The position numbers and the translations under genes were made by a program. DNA of 64,000 nucleotides, taken from the NCBI RefSeq assembly GCF_017591425.1, contig NW_024466459.1, positions 4,774,001 through 4,838,000 of the forward strand, written 5' to 3'. Below the pieces are notes generated by a model. It had not been told where the DNA came from and searched no databases. It saw only the letters and a program-made list of their open reading frames with translations. Shown here one piece after another: positions 50,190 to 60,125 of the stretch (position 1 is its first letter; each line of letters begins with the position of its first letter). Source of the DNA: Ochotona curzoniae. Lineage: Eukaryota; Chordata; Mammalia; Lagomorpha; Ochotonidae.

Positions 50190-50390
50190 AATGAAAATCT
50201 CAATGAGGTTTCGCCTCATCATATTTAAAGGGCTATCTTCCAAAGCCTTAAAATGATAAATGCTGGTGAGGATGTCGGCGGGAGTCGGGGGGAGATACCC
50301 TCATCCACTGTTGATGGGAAGTTGTCACATTTCTGAGAGTGAAGCTGTTGCAGTGTTTCCTAATCACCCTTTCAGAAGCCAAAGCATGTT
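50190..50390 (+). mobile_element. L1 segment in opposite orientation (inverted 5' part)
   Basis: 'aaatctcaatgaggtttcgc', 'gataaatgctggtgaggatg' and 'cctcatccactgttgatggg' are L1 ORF2 sense landmarks, opposite to the adjacent 49165-50180 part and ending about where that part begins in L1 coordinates. Confidence 0.75.
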
Positions 50391-50399
50391 GTGTGATCT

Positions 50400-50960
50400 G
50401 TTCTCTGCCTCCCCTTGGTAGTTTGTACCTTCTCTAATTATCTGCGACAATTTTGCTTGAGGTTTGTCAATATTTTTCTTTTATTGTTTTCCTGCTTTCA
50501 CTTCCATTACATTGTAGCGTTATTTTCTTTGTTCTGTATTCTTATATTAACCACCCAACTGTTGTGTATTTCTTCCCTTGAGATTTCTGATTGTTTTACC
50601 TTTGACTAGTTTATGCCATTTTCTACATTTTATGATTTTTTTGGAAGCCTCCATAACTTCTTCCTTGATATAAGCCAATGAATACAAACCTATGTAAGGG
50701 TGAAAGTCATTTCTATTTTGTCTTTCCCTCGTGTGGTAGAGTATTCTTCAATATGCTTTCCTGTTCCACTCTGAAGTCCACAGTAACACTGAGCCACTTG
50801 AGTTCGTAGTCTTATTTTTATTATTTTAATAACAAGGCTTCAATTTGTACTCCTAAAGAAGTAGTTTCCACATTTAGTGTTTTTTTTGGCAATGCCTTGA
50901 GGCTGGCTTGGTGATTGTTACTATTCGTATGCTGCCTCCTTCTGCAGTGCTACACAAAAA
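50400..50960 (-). mobile_element. Possible further antisense L1 sequence
   Basis: 'gcttgaggtttgtcaatatt' and the following T-rich sequence loosely resemble antisense 5' ORF2. Too diverged to be certain. Confidence 0.3.
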
Positions 50961-51261
50961 TAAGAAAGACAGAGCTGCATTCTCCCTGGCTCTGTGTGGG
51001 TGGTCCCTCCACTGGAGCTCTTCTCTTGAGCCGCCCCTGCCAATGTGTCTCAGATTTCTGGCTGTCTCCTCATTTGATTGATTGCCACTAATTCTAAATC
51101 AATTCTGAGCTCTTCAATATCAAGTCCTTTCACCCTCCTAAGAAAATCAGGAGGCAGGTTTTCTTCCTTCCTCCCTTTTTATTATTGCTCTCACTTGACA
51201 ACTGAAGAAAAGCAGAACTGTGCAAGGGTCGGGTGCTTTGTTTCAAGCTGCTAAGCCTTGT

Positions 51262-51517
51262 TTAGTGGGCAGGAGTCCAGGCTGTGGAGCCACGATGCCC
51301 AAGTTTGTATTTGATATCCAGACTTCACTCTGTGAACAACTTAGGCAAGACACTTCCCTGGACTAAGCTTTAGTTTTTCCATTTAAAAAAAAAAAAACTA
51401 GAATAAACAATGATGTGTTTGTTATGAGAACTAAATGTCATAATCCATATTAGATGTCTAGAACAGTGCCTGGCCCATTGTAACTGCCCAATGCAAGCTA
51501 ACTCCCGGTTATTATTA
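51262..51517 (+). mobile_element. MIR, near full length
   Basis: Consensus order is clear: 'ccaggctgtggagccacgat', 'aacttaggcaagacacttcc', 'ctaagctttagtttttccat', 'gaacagtgcctggcccattg', then the terminal 'ggttattatta'. A 13-A run is embedded at about 51384-51396. Confidence 0.85.
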
Positions 51518-52059
51518 GAGCACAAGTTTTAAGCGGAAGAGCTGGGCCGTAAACTTAGGGGTCTTTGGCTCTCAGTTTTATGTTCTTAGCCAAATATTAG
51601 ACAAGCAGACACTGTAACCAAACAACTCATGACCAGTTAAGTAAGAGGTTGTATTCTTTGTTTCTATAGTAAACCCGTCATCCTGGGACAGCTCTGGTTT
51701 GTAATCTCATATCTTTGAGTAAACTTACAGTATTTAATTGCATTCAATGTTAATTCTCTGCATTAAAATAGACATAATAATACATTCAAGAGTTATGAAA
51801 ATTTCAGAAGCTATTTCATTGAAAACATTTAACACAGTCTCTAACCCAAGCAGCTTTGCAGTGAGAACATTGAATAATCATTGTAGTAACAATTACGGAG
51901 TGATATTTGTATAGGATTATAAGGAAATAATTATCATAATAGATCATGCATTTTTGTTCAATACCTTTGGTCTTCTAGGAAAATAATCTTGTTATAAGCT
52001 CGTTTTTTTTTTTTTCCCTCCAAAATTACAATATTAAACAAGTTGACAGAGAGCATTCA
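51518..52059. other. Intron 2 sequence, nothing recognised
   Basis: AT-rich. No repeat or exon assigned. Confidence 0.5.
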
Positions 52060-52385
52060 ACCGCTGTGTAAAACTCCTGCCGAGTCGAGTCTCAGTGTTC
52101 CAGGTCAACTGATGTGTCCCAGGCGGGTACAGAGAGGACACGAGATCAGCTAATCCAATGCCGGCTGTCAGTCTCGGTCTCACCAATTGATGCTTCTGGC
52201 AGACCGGACGAAGCCAAAGGCCCAGAGAGCAGGTGGATTGATTCTTTTCGTAAGACAAGATCGAGGTCTAGGGAACAGGCTCCTGCATTTGGACAGAGGC
52301 CTGGGGATGAGCGAAGCACTAAGTCCATATCCTTCATGGCGCTCTCTCTGCTTTCCTCTCCCCAAATACAGCCTGCAAAATGCAG
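52060..52385 (+). promoter_or_regulatory. MAP2K6: CpG/CCAAT cluster ending in a strong splice donor
   Basis: Thirteen CpGs occur between 52062 and 52341, with a CCAAT word at 52155-52159. The block ends in CAG|GTGAGT (donor at 52386), and a pyrimidine tract plus 'atacag' lies 15 bases before that. It is not recognisable as a SINE or L1. It could be an alternative first exon in intron 2, a cassette exon or a fossil of a GC-rich insertion. Several overlapping open frames of 60-100 codons on both strands follow from its composition. Confidence 0.3.
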
Positions 52386-53040
52386 GTGAGTTGAGTTTTA
52401 TTTTCAGCTCTGTTGATGACTGTACAGCTTCACATACCACCGGACTTTCAGATTTCAATTCTCTTAACCTGGAGAACAGCATTCTACCTGATGATTAAGT
52501 CAAGGTGCAGTATAAACACAGAGCCAGGATCTGCAAACTTTTTTTATTATGTTAAAGGCTGTGTAGTAAACTTTTTAGGACACTTAGGCCACAGCAGCTT
52601 CTATTGGATAGTCTTTGTCATTTATTACAGCCATTTGCCTTGGAACAGTCATTCTTAACTGGACTAGTGGTTTCCATTTGCCATATTCTGTTTTAAAGAT
52701 ACAACAACAGGAGACCTGCAAGAGGTCTTATTGAGTACCTTCATAGATTGGCAAGAAAACAGAGCTAGCAGTCAACAATGAGCGATCTTTTGTGGCCTCA
52801 TGCTTTTTAAAAGGCAAGAACGCTGAATAATTTTTTTTTTATTGTTTACGTCAGACACATGTTTCAGGTCGTTTCTGTCTTTATTTCAAAGCACCCTTGA
52901 AAGCAATACAAACAAATAAATTGCGAAAAGTGGAAAAACAGCGAATTTCTAGAAAGTTGATTCTTCTGGAAAATTTTCTGAAGAGTCAGTGCTCAGAAGC
53001 ACAATGGGTCAGAAACACAAATGGCACCAAAACGTCACCA

Positions 53041-53042
<2 letters not shown>
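52386..53042. other. Intron 2 sequence, nothing recognised
   Basis: AT-rich. No repeat or exon assigned. Confidence 0.5.

Positions 53043-53094
<52 letters not shown>
53043..53094. repeat. (GT)26 microsatellite
   Basis: Uninterrupted GT repeat 1.2 kb upstream of exon 3. The 128-codon frame across it is a by-product of the repeat. Confidence 0.98.
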
Positions 53095-53097
<3 letters not shown>

Positions 53098-54019
53098 GTT
53101 GTGGTCTTTTCCCTTCAGTTTGTACAGAAGAACTTCAAGTATTCTGTATCAAGGGAATCTGGAGATAATGGAAGACTTATCCTGAAAAATCTAAGATCCG
53201 TGTTTGTACCTGTGGATATTTTCTTCGTTCTTCCTTATCAGTTTCTTCTATGTTTAGTATCAGTAGCAAAGATAGAATGGTAACACTTCAGTGTTGGGAA
53301 ACATTGTCATTGCCGAAAGATTCTTTTTTCTTTGTTTTTTCTTCCTCCTAACTTTGCCTTTTTTGTTTTTCTAAAAACAGTGTGGCTGACATTGTGCCTC
53401 CACATAGGCTGGGGTTTCAACCTGCTTGGTTACCATGTGCAATCGCTGCATTAGAATTCTTTTGTCTTTGGTTGTTGGCTGGTTGGCTTGGTTATCTATG
53501 CCCAGTATGTCTCTAGGCATACTACCTTGGTCATGATACCTGTGAAGTACTTAATTCAAGAAAATGCCTTTGCTAGGATCCAAAGCAGGGGCCCAACCAT
53601 AGGGAAGCATCCATCTCGTGTGTAGCCTGGAACTGGCAGAGACAGGCTTCAAATGACACAAACAAATGCATATTCTGGCAACACAAACTCTTGTGAGTTT
53701 GATTCCTAAGGGTGCACACTGCCATCAGCATCACCAGCCATCTTTGGAAAGTCAGTCAGAATTGTGAGCTGGGCATCAGGGGCCTCGGGCCGCTGGGACT
53801 CTGGGCAGCTCGCTTCACCATGCTTTTTTTTTTTTTTTGTCCATCTGTGAAGCAAAGGGTTAGATATGGAATTCTAAATCCTGATCATTTTTAAAGTGAA
53901 AGAATCATCAGACATTTAAAAAAAATTGTGGAAGGAGTGATGAAGTAATTGAATGAAAACAAAAGCATGATGCTTACCAGTATAGCAGAATTACCATCTC
54001 ACTCTATACAGATGGCTGC

Positions 54020-54150
54020 TATTAACTGGATATTTACTATATGTCAAGCATTCTGCTAAGTGTTTTATCTGGCCCATCAAATTTAACACTCATTCCTACT
54101 TGGTGAAGTGCTAATGCAATATATTCACAGCCCCATATTAAGGAAGCAAA
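54020..54150 (+). mobile_element. MIR-like fragment
   Basis: 'ggatatttactatatgtcaa' and 'gcattctgctaagtgtttta' match the MIRb motif 'actatgtgccaggcactgtgct'. Diverged. Confidence 0.5.
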
Positions 54151-54326
54151 GGAAGCTGGAAGAGATGAAGTGACGGACTTTATTTTTCCTCTTGTACTTT
54201 CACATCATTTCGTCACTTTCCCTCGTTCCCTCCTTCCTCCGAAGGAAGAGCCGCTCCCGTTGCATATGGCTCTGGAAAGACATCTGACAACACATCTCAC
54301 ATTCTCTTTCCCTTTTATCTTTTTAG

Positions 54327-54375
54327 GCCACCTCGAGATTTAGACTCCAAGGCTTGCATTTCTATTGGAAATCAG
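54327..54375 (+). CDS. MAP2K6: MAP2K6 exon 3 (residues 28-44)
   Basis: 49 nt between acceptor 'tttttag' and donor 'gtgaga'. Its first base completes Thr28 (ACG), followed by 16 codons PPRDLDSKACISIGNQ (29-44), ending on a codon boundary. It encodes part of the flexible linker between the docking site and the kinase domain. Exons 2 plus 3 together are 116 nt, so neither can be skipped alone without a frameshift. Confidence 0.96.
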
Positions 54376-55111
54376 GTGAGAAAAGGCACGCGTCCCAACT
54401 GTATGCTTTGCTTTCTGACTGAACCGTAAAGGTTACAAAGTTGCTTTCTGCAATGTGCTGTCAGGGAATGAGTGGAAAAAGTTTGAGTTGAAAAGGAATC
54501 CAGATGTTTCCAGTAGAAAGAAACAGCATTTCAAAGGTAGAGCAGTTATGCTGCTATCGTGATTACACCCTGTATCCGTGCTGAGAGATTGCGCCTTGTC
54601 CCATTGATGTACAATTATTATGTCATCTACACATTGTTTTGAGGATTAAACATGACTAAAAATCTAGAGAGTAAAGTATGGTTGACTAAAATGTGGTTGA
54701 GTGGTGACTTGTAATGAGGCTATTGAGATTCTGATGGGAGGAGTTTGAAGAGAGGTGAGTTGATTGGGTGGACATTTCTCAAAGTGCAGCTGTAGATCTA
54801 TTTGCTATCAGCCAATCATGGTTAATGACCTACAGAGTAGGTGGCTCTAAGTGAGCCGTTCAATAGCTGAGTTGGATGGAGTTGAGTCTCAGTGTTGCCT
54901 GTGGCAAGCAGAGAGCCTATTGTGGAGTCTTTGCAACTCCTAGTACTTCTTGTAACATCGCCTTGAAAGCAACTGCTTCCACAACCCGGGAAAATTTCAG
55001 TCCCAGAAAGAATCCTTATCACACTGTGAGAAACCAGGTAGTGGACAACACAGGCTGTGCCTACTGTTTGTATCTCTCCCCCGTCTGGCTGATATTTTCT
55101 TCCTCTTGCAG
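54376..55111 (+). other. MAP2K6: MAP2K6 intron 3
   Basis: 736 bp with no recognised repeat. The acceptor tract 'gatattttcttcctcttgcag' lies directly before exon 4 (key pyrimidines at 55092-55111). Confidence 0.95.
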
Positions 55112-55225
55112 AACTTTGAGGTTAAGGCAGATGACCTGGAACCTATAATGGAACTGGGACGAGGTGCGTACGGGGTGGTGGAGAAGATGCGGCACGTGCC
55201 CAGCGGGCAGATCATGGCGGTGAAG
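55112..55225 (+). CDS. MAP2K6: MAP2K6 exon 4 (residues 45-82, Gly-rich loop, catalytic Lys)
   Basis: 114 nt, 38 complete codons, starting NFEVKADDLE. It contains the nucleotide-binding loop GRGAYGVV and ends exactly with AVK, where Lys82 is the ATP-anchoring lysine. The exon is a phase-0 unit. The codon for Met57 (55148-55150) has A at -3 and G at +4, a strong initiation context. Translation from it would give the known shorter human isoform lacking residues 1-56. CpG content is high around 55160-55215. Confidence 0.98.
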
Positions 55226-56752
55226 GTAGAGTTGATGTTTTGTTTTCCATCTGCAGCACAAGCATTTGTCCATCTCAACTGTGAACCAGCCCCTTCCACC
55301 AGACTGCAGCAGGAATGTTAGCCTAGCCTTACCTGCCTTCTCCCAACGTCTGACCACTCTTGTTTGATGTTGACTCTGGCTCTTGAATTCATCTTCCTGC
55401 CGGTGCAGACCCAGGGAGACCCAGGGAACCAGTAGTAATGGCTCAAGTAACTGGTTTTCTTCCTCCCATCTTAGGCCTGGATTGTGTCTTAGTTCTCTGC
55501 TTCAGCCCTGATCAGTTGGAATGTGAACCCCTGGGTGAGAACTCTCCCTCCTGATTTAAGATAAAAAAAAAAAAAAAACTGAGAGAACGGAAAAAGCTGG
55601 TGGCTTTGAGTCACTGTTAGCAATGGTCCAGTGGCTCAGGCCCTTTTGCTCTTGGAGAATGAAGATTTTTCCCTCTTTTCTTGTAGATTTTTCAGTTGGT
55701 TCATCTACTGATCCTTTGCTAAGAAGGCAAAAAAGAAAAAAAAAGTGAAGACTTAGTGCTATGCTCTCTTTCCTGTCACTTTATGGCATAAGCACATTTC
55801 TAGAAGGCAACGTGTGTTGGTGTGACTGGCTTTGTTCTCTCAGAAGCCCTGGGACAGGCACAAACAGCGTTCCACTTCTGTTTGCTTGCTCCCTTCCCTG
55901 TTAGCCACACTGATTTCTTATAATAGGTATTTATTCCAATTGTTGTTATCAGTCTCTTTCCATGGGCTTCAAATAAAAGTATTCAGCTGGATGTGGATTG
56001 AAAATGTTTGAGAAAAAATGCCTGTATTAAACATGAGTTGGATTTTCTTCTTATCACTTCTGTCTTGACAATACAGTGGAATAACCCTCTGTGTGGCATT
56101 TACACTGCAGTAGATATTTTAAGTATTCAGATTTAAAGCCAATGAGAACATGTGTGTAGGTGATATGTAATTACAGTATCATTTCATATAGAGAACATTC
56201 ATGTTTTTGGGTTTTGCTATAGGAGAGGGAGGGTCCTAAAACCAATCTTTCAGAGATACCAAGGGACAAGTATGACCGTCCCAAAGTTAGATACAGGTTC
56301 CCAAAGTTAGGTACAGAGGGACCCATAGAGTACTCACATGAACTGGTTCATTCAGCAGATGCCCACAAAGAACTCATGGCTGGACTCAGGAGCTGATAAT
56401 TCAATCCAGGTCTCCCACGGATGTGGCAGAGATCCAATTACTTGACCCATCAGCACTAACTTCTAAGTCTGCCTTAATGGGAAGCTGAATCAGATGTTGG
56501 AACTCGGTATCAGAACCAAGTACTTGGACCTGGAATGAGGGTGTCTGATCTGGCGTTTTAATTGTCAGACATTTTGCCCCTTTCTTGTTTTTCTTCTTAC
56601 AAATAGCTGATTGCTTAGAGTTGAGATTCAAAACGCCGAGTTGTTTTGTGAATTTTTGGACTGTTCTAATTACAGAACTCTTTAAGGCCCCTGCCTTACT
56701 GGTGGATATCTTCCCAGTAATAACCATAAATTTTGTATGCATTCCCATTCAG
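55226..56752 (+). other. MAP2K6: MAP2K6 intron 4
   Basis: 1.5 kb. Apart from a poly(A) stretch near 55562-55578 and a SINE remnant in its last 400 bp, nothing was recognised. Confidence 0.95.
56340..56585 (-). mobile_element. Old C-type SINE in intron 4
   Basis: Antisense, diverged: 'actggttcattcagcagatg', 'ccaggtctcccacggatgtg', 'ggaagctgaatcagatgttg', 'cagacattttgccccttt'. It ends less than 170 bp before exon 5. Confidence 0.75.
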
Positions 56753-56872
56753 CGAATCCGGGCCACAGTAAACAGCCAGGAGCAGAAAAGGCTGTTGATG
56801 GATCTGGATATTTCCATGAGGACAGTGGACTGCCCTTTTACCGTCACCTTTTACGGAGCACTCTTTCGGGAG
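56753..56872 (+). CDS. MAP2K6: MAP2K6 exon 5 (residues 83-122)
   Basis: 120 nt, 40 complete codons, between acceptor 'attcccattcag' and donor 'gtaggtga'. It starts RIRATVNSQEQKRLLMDLDI and ends FYGALFRE. It covers the helix alphaC region and following strands of the kinase N-lobe, where the alphaC Glu/Asp neighbourhood pairs with Lys82. Phase 0 at both ends, so in-frame skipping is formally possible but would destroy the N-lobe. Confidence 0.98.
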
Positions 56873-57223
56873 GTAGGTGATTTTGCAATACAAAGTCCGG
56901 GGAGGCTAGCAACTTGCAAATCAGTTGATTGGAGCAGATGAGTCCCACACACGATCATGGCATCATTTCTTACTGATTTTATTGGTCTCATGTGGAGGAT
57001 TGTCCACCTGCCCAGCAATGCTATCCCCATGTATTCAGCTGGCTTGAAGTGATGGGATTCCCAGATGTACTCAGTTATTTTGAAGTTGCTGAAACTCTCC
57101 CCTCCCCCCGCCCAAAACTCTAACAAATGATAATTCTTAAGAACAGGTGTTGCTGTTTCTTCTCTCCCCACCACGCCAACCCTTTCTATTCTCTGTAACC
57201 ATCTGCGGATTCTTGATCTTCAG
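56873..57223 (+). other. MAP2K6: MAP2K6 intron 5
   Basis: 351 bp, the shortest intron in the window, with no repeat recognised. It includes a C-rich patch near 57100-57112. Confidence 0.95.
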
Positions 57224-57340
57224 GGTGATGTCTGGATCTGCATGGAACTCATGGACACATCACTAGATAAATTCTACAAGCAAGTCATTGATAAAGGCCA
57301 AACAATTCCAGAGGACATCTTAGGGAAAATAGCTGTTTCT
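57224..57340 (+). CDS. MAP2K6: MAP2K6 exon 6 (residues 123-161, hinge and alphaD/E)
   Basis: 117 nt, 39 complete codons, between 'gatcttcag' and 'gtgagt'. It starts GDVWICMELMDTSLDKFYKQ and ends LGKIAVS. CMELMDTSLDKFY includes the gatekeeper Met and hinge connecting the two lobes, where ATP adenine binds. The VIDKGQTIPED stretch is typical of MKK6, whereas MKK3 has VLDKNMTIPED, which separates the paralogues. Confidence 0.98.
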
Positions 57341-57964
57341 GTGAGTATACCATGAACAAAATCAGGAACAGTTTGGGACATGTGTGTCTTTACGTGTTCA
57401 ATATAAAATACTGCCTGGACCATAGCCATGATCCAGTGTATCCCTATTGGATGCTTTTATTGGTGGATGGATACAAAAGCATCTTTTTTCTTGAGCACCA
57501 TGTGAGAGGAAATGCTTCCACACACTGGTTTTTGTCATAGATCTCTATGGTTCAATGACTCTGAACAGTGTATTCACCTGCTACGATTACATTTCTGTTT
57601 ATATTCTGAAATTCCTCTATTTCACTTTTTGTTTGTAGATTTTTGATAAAAAAAAAAACTGACAGCAAAAAAACCAAAACCAACTAATACAAAGAATGAC
57701 TGCTACCTTAATGGGTATTCATGCTCAGGAGGGCAAAGAAGAAAAATAATTTGTGAGGACAAATGAGAACAGGGCAGATGGCAAGAGGCATCCTCTCTGC
57801 TCCGGGTTGTAGTCCTCTGTGGAGTCTAATTTGTACATTATTCTAGATAGGACACCACTGTTTGAGAAAATACCTCACCCTGTCTCCTTCAACCAGGGAT
57901 ACAAAGTCTGTCATTCAATATCTTTCTGGTTTGGGATAAATACGTTTATCTGTTTCTCTTGCAG
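57341..57964 (+). other. MAP2K6: MAP2K6 intron 6
   Basis: 624 bp with an A-rich patch at about 57648-57685. No repeat family recognised. Confidence 0.95.
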
Positions 57965-58016
57965 ATTGTAAAAGCGTTAGAACACTTACACAGTAAGCTC
58001 TCCGTCATTCATCGAG
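57965..58016 (+). CDS. MAP2K6: MAP2K6 exon 7 (residues 162-178, first base of Asp179)
   Basis: 52 nt between 'ctcttgcag' and 'gtaagaac'. It codes IVKALEHLHSKLSVIHR and one base of the next codon. It ends inside the HRD catalytic-loop motif: the catalytic Asp179 is assembled across the exon 7/8 junction (G|AT). KLSVIHR is typical of MAP2K3/4/6/7-group kinases. Confidence 0.97.
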
Positions 58017-59997
58017 GTAAGAACTGTGGCATCATTCTCTGGGTTGTTCCTTTCCTAAAGTTCGTTTCTATCACCTCCCGTCCCCTTTTCGGTCTTTGGA
58101 GATGGATATGGAACTGAGTCAGGCAAAAGGACCAAGGGTATTCCCCGAGACTGGATAGCCAATCAAATACGTAGCTGAAAACAAAGGCAGGTGCATGCTG
58201 TACATTAAGTGGAGTATAAAGCACAGTTACCAAGCAGTGCAGTGAGATTGCATTAGTCATCTAGTTTAGGAAATAGATAAAAATTCATCTTATATTGATC
58301 ATTATGTGGGAGCTAGTTAGGAAAACAGTCAACGGTTCAGTCGGAATTCTGCATTTTAACAAGGTCCCCTGGTGACTCTTGTGCCCAGAAAGTATCAAAG
58401 TCTGGTGTAAAACAGAACCATTTCTGACAACCAGAAGGCAGAATGAACTATTTCACTTTCCTCTCTCCCACCTTCACTTTCTCCCTTTCGGTTGTACTTT
58501 CATCTCTTCATTTGCTCATTCATCATCCCCTCCATCCATTTTTCTATCTCCCATCCATCCATGTATTCATCTCTTTATTTCTTATAATCTCCTTTAAAGC
58601 ATCTTCAGATCTAGCAGTTGACCTGAAAGGAATCTGAGGACAGAATATATCTTCATAAACATGCTACCGAGTTGTCTTGGTAGAGGAAAAAAAAGCAAAG
58701 AGACAAAAGGAACATGGAAAGGAATAAACCACCCTACAAATATGAAATTGTCAGATATTGTCAGGTAGGATGGTAGACAGGAGTTGTTTGTCACTGGAAG
58801 ATGAAAGCCTTGGAAAGATACACCTAGTTGGGTCTTTGAGAAAATTCTTGCAAAATAATGAGTATAGTCAAGATTTGTGGGTTAGGTAGAATTTTTTTTT
58901 AACTCTTCTTTGAGGCTGGAAATAATGTAAAATGTCTTGCCCAGAGTCCCTACTGTCATTGTTTTATTGTTATTAATTGTTGTCCTTAAAAATTGAAAAA
59001 AAAATAGAAAGGTGAGGAGAAATGTGGGGAGGAATGAATATTGAAGCAAGATTGTGGATTGTTCACAAATGTGAAACTGAGTTTTCAGGGTCTGTTTCAG
59101 AATCAAGAACTACTGTTTTATCCTGTGTAATGTATGCAAGATATTAAAAATAATAAAATGAAATTTAATATGTATCATTCAGTTTTTGGAAAAAAAATAT
59201 AAAAGATAATTTTTGAGGCTTTTGGAATAACTGCCCATTTCTGTTTCCAAGTCCCTTGTGAGACATGGCATACATGGAAAAAAGCCCTACATTTTCTACG
59301 TTTCTAGAGATAATGGTTGTGCATTTTTCTGCAGCAGGTAAATGGGTAGGCTATACCTTTCTAGTCTGAAGAACTCACTTAAAACACACCTGATAATATC
59401 CCATATAATCTGTCCCATATTTCTGAACCATCTCTCGCATAACTAATTGCTTTGGTCACTGTATTAAAATCTACCTTTCACTGTTTGACCTGCTATTTCT
59501 TCACTATACATAAAGGTACTTCAAAAAAAATCACAGTTAAAAGACACGATTATTTCACTACACCTTTTTTTTTTAATTAGTGACTATAACACGTTTTCCA
59601 TGAACTGATGAGTATTTTCATGCATAGATTTCAGCTTCTTCCGTAATCTCTAATTTCAGTTTCCAAGAACTTTGGAAATACCTTGCATGTGACAGATCAT
59701 TTTGAACTGAGCATTAGGTTCAGTAATAATTTTTTAAGTTCATGCTACATATATGGGGAGCAATGAAAGTGAAAAATGCATAGAACCCTTTTTCCTGGTT
59801 TTTAATTCATAAATTAAAAGCAAGTTGAAAGCAGTAGGTAGCAGTTAAATATGTTTCCAGGTTGACAGTTCCTTTGATGTTGGGCAACTTAGGGCAGAGG
59901 GTATTGGACAAGCGAAGATTTTAGGCCACCTGCTGGCAGAGAGATGAATTTTCCAAACGTGCTGGAAACATTGTATTCTTGCTGTTCTTCCTTTCAG
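58017..59997 (+). other. MAP2K6: MAP2K6 intron 7
   Basis: 2.0 kb, AT-rich, with poly(A)/poly(T) runs (58893-58900, 58996-59005, 59524-59532, 59562-59573) but no recognisable SINE or L1. Pyrimidine-rich 'cttcctttcag' forms the acceptor. Confidence 0.93.
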
Positions 59998-60125
59998 ATG
60001 TCAAGCCTTCTAATGTGCTCATTAATGCCCTGGGCCAGGTGAAGATGTGCGACTTCGGAATTAGTGGCTACCTGGTGGATTCCGTTGCTAAAACAATTGA
60101 TGCAGGTTGCAAACCGTACATGGCC
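59998..60125 (+). CDS. MAP2K6: MAP2K6 exon 8 (residues 179-221, DFG and activation loop)
   Basis: 128 nt: two bases completing Asp179, then 42 codons starting VKPSNVLINA and ending GCKPYMA. It contains the magnesium-binding Asp197 of DFG and the activation loop with the phosphoacceptors Ser207 and Thr211 in DSVAKTIDAG, the residues phosphorylated by MAP3Ks such as TAK1 and ASK1. The donor is GTAAGT. Ends on a codon boundary, splitting the APE motif between Ala221 and Pro222. Confidence 0.98.

Larger units (their letters stand above)
44938..54326 (+). other. MAP2K6: MAP2K6 intron 2 (9.4 kb)
   Basis: Rich in antisense L1 sequence (46480-50390). It also holds two to three SINEs, a MIR, a CpG cluster (52060-52345) and a long GT microsatellite. 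45000-46480 is unassigned. Confidence 0.93.

Noticed and set aside
46480..50390. Possibility of an intact L1 reverse transcriptase
   Set aside because: Landmarks are heavily mutated and interrupted by SINEs. No long open frame exists on the minus strand.
52114..52498. Overlapping 60-100 codon frames on both strands as a possible gene
   Set aside because: Frames on both strands reflect a CpG-rich, stop-poor patch; no known motif. Kept only as a candidate regulatory or exon block.
52897..53283. 128-codon frame including a Cys-Val repeat
   Set aside because: Produced by the (GT)26 microsatellite. No splice or conservation support.
55106..55321. Open frame starting before exon 4 and running into intron 4
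   Set aside because: The real exon is 55112-55225. The extension is intron read-through past a good donor.
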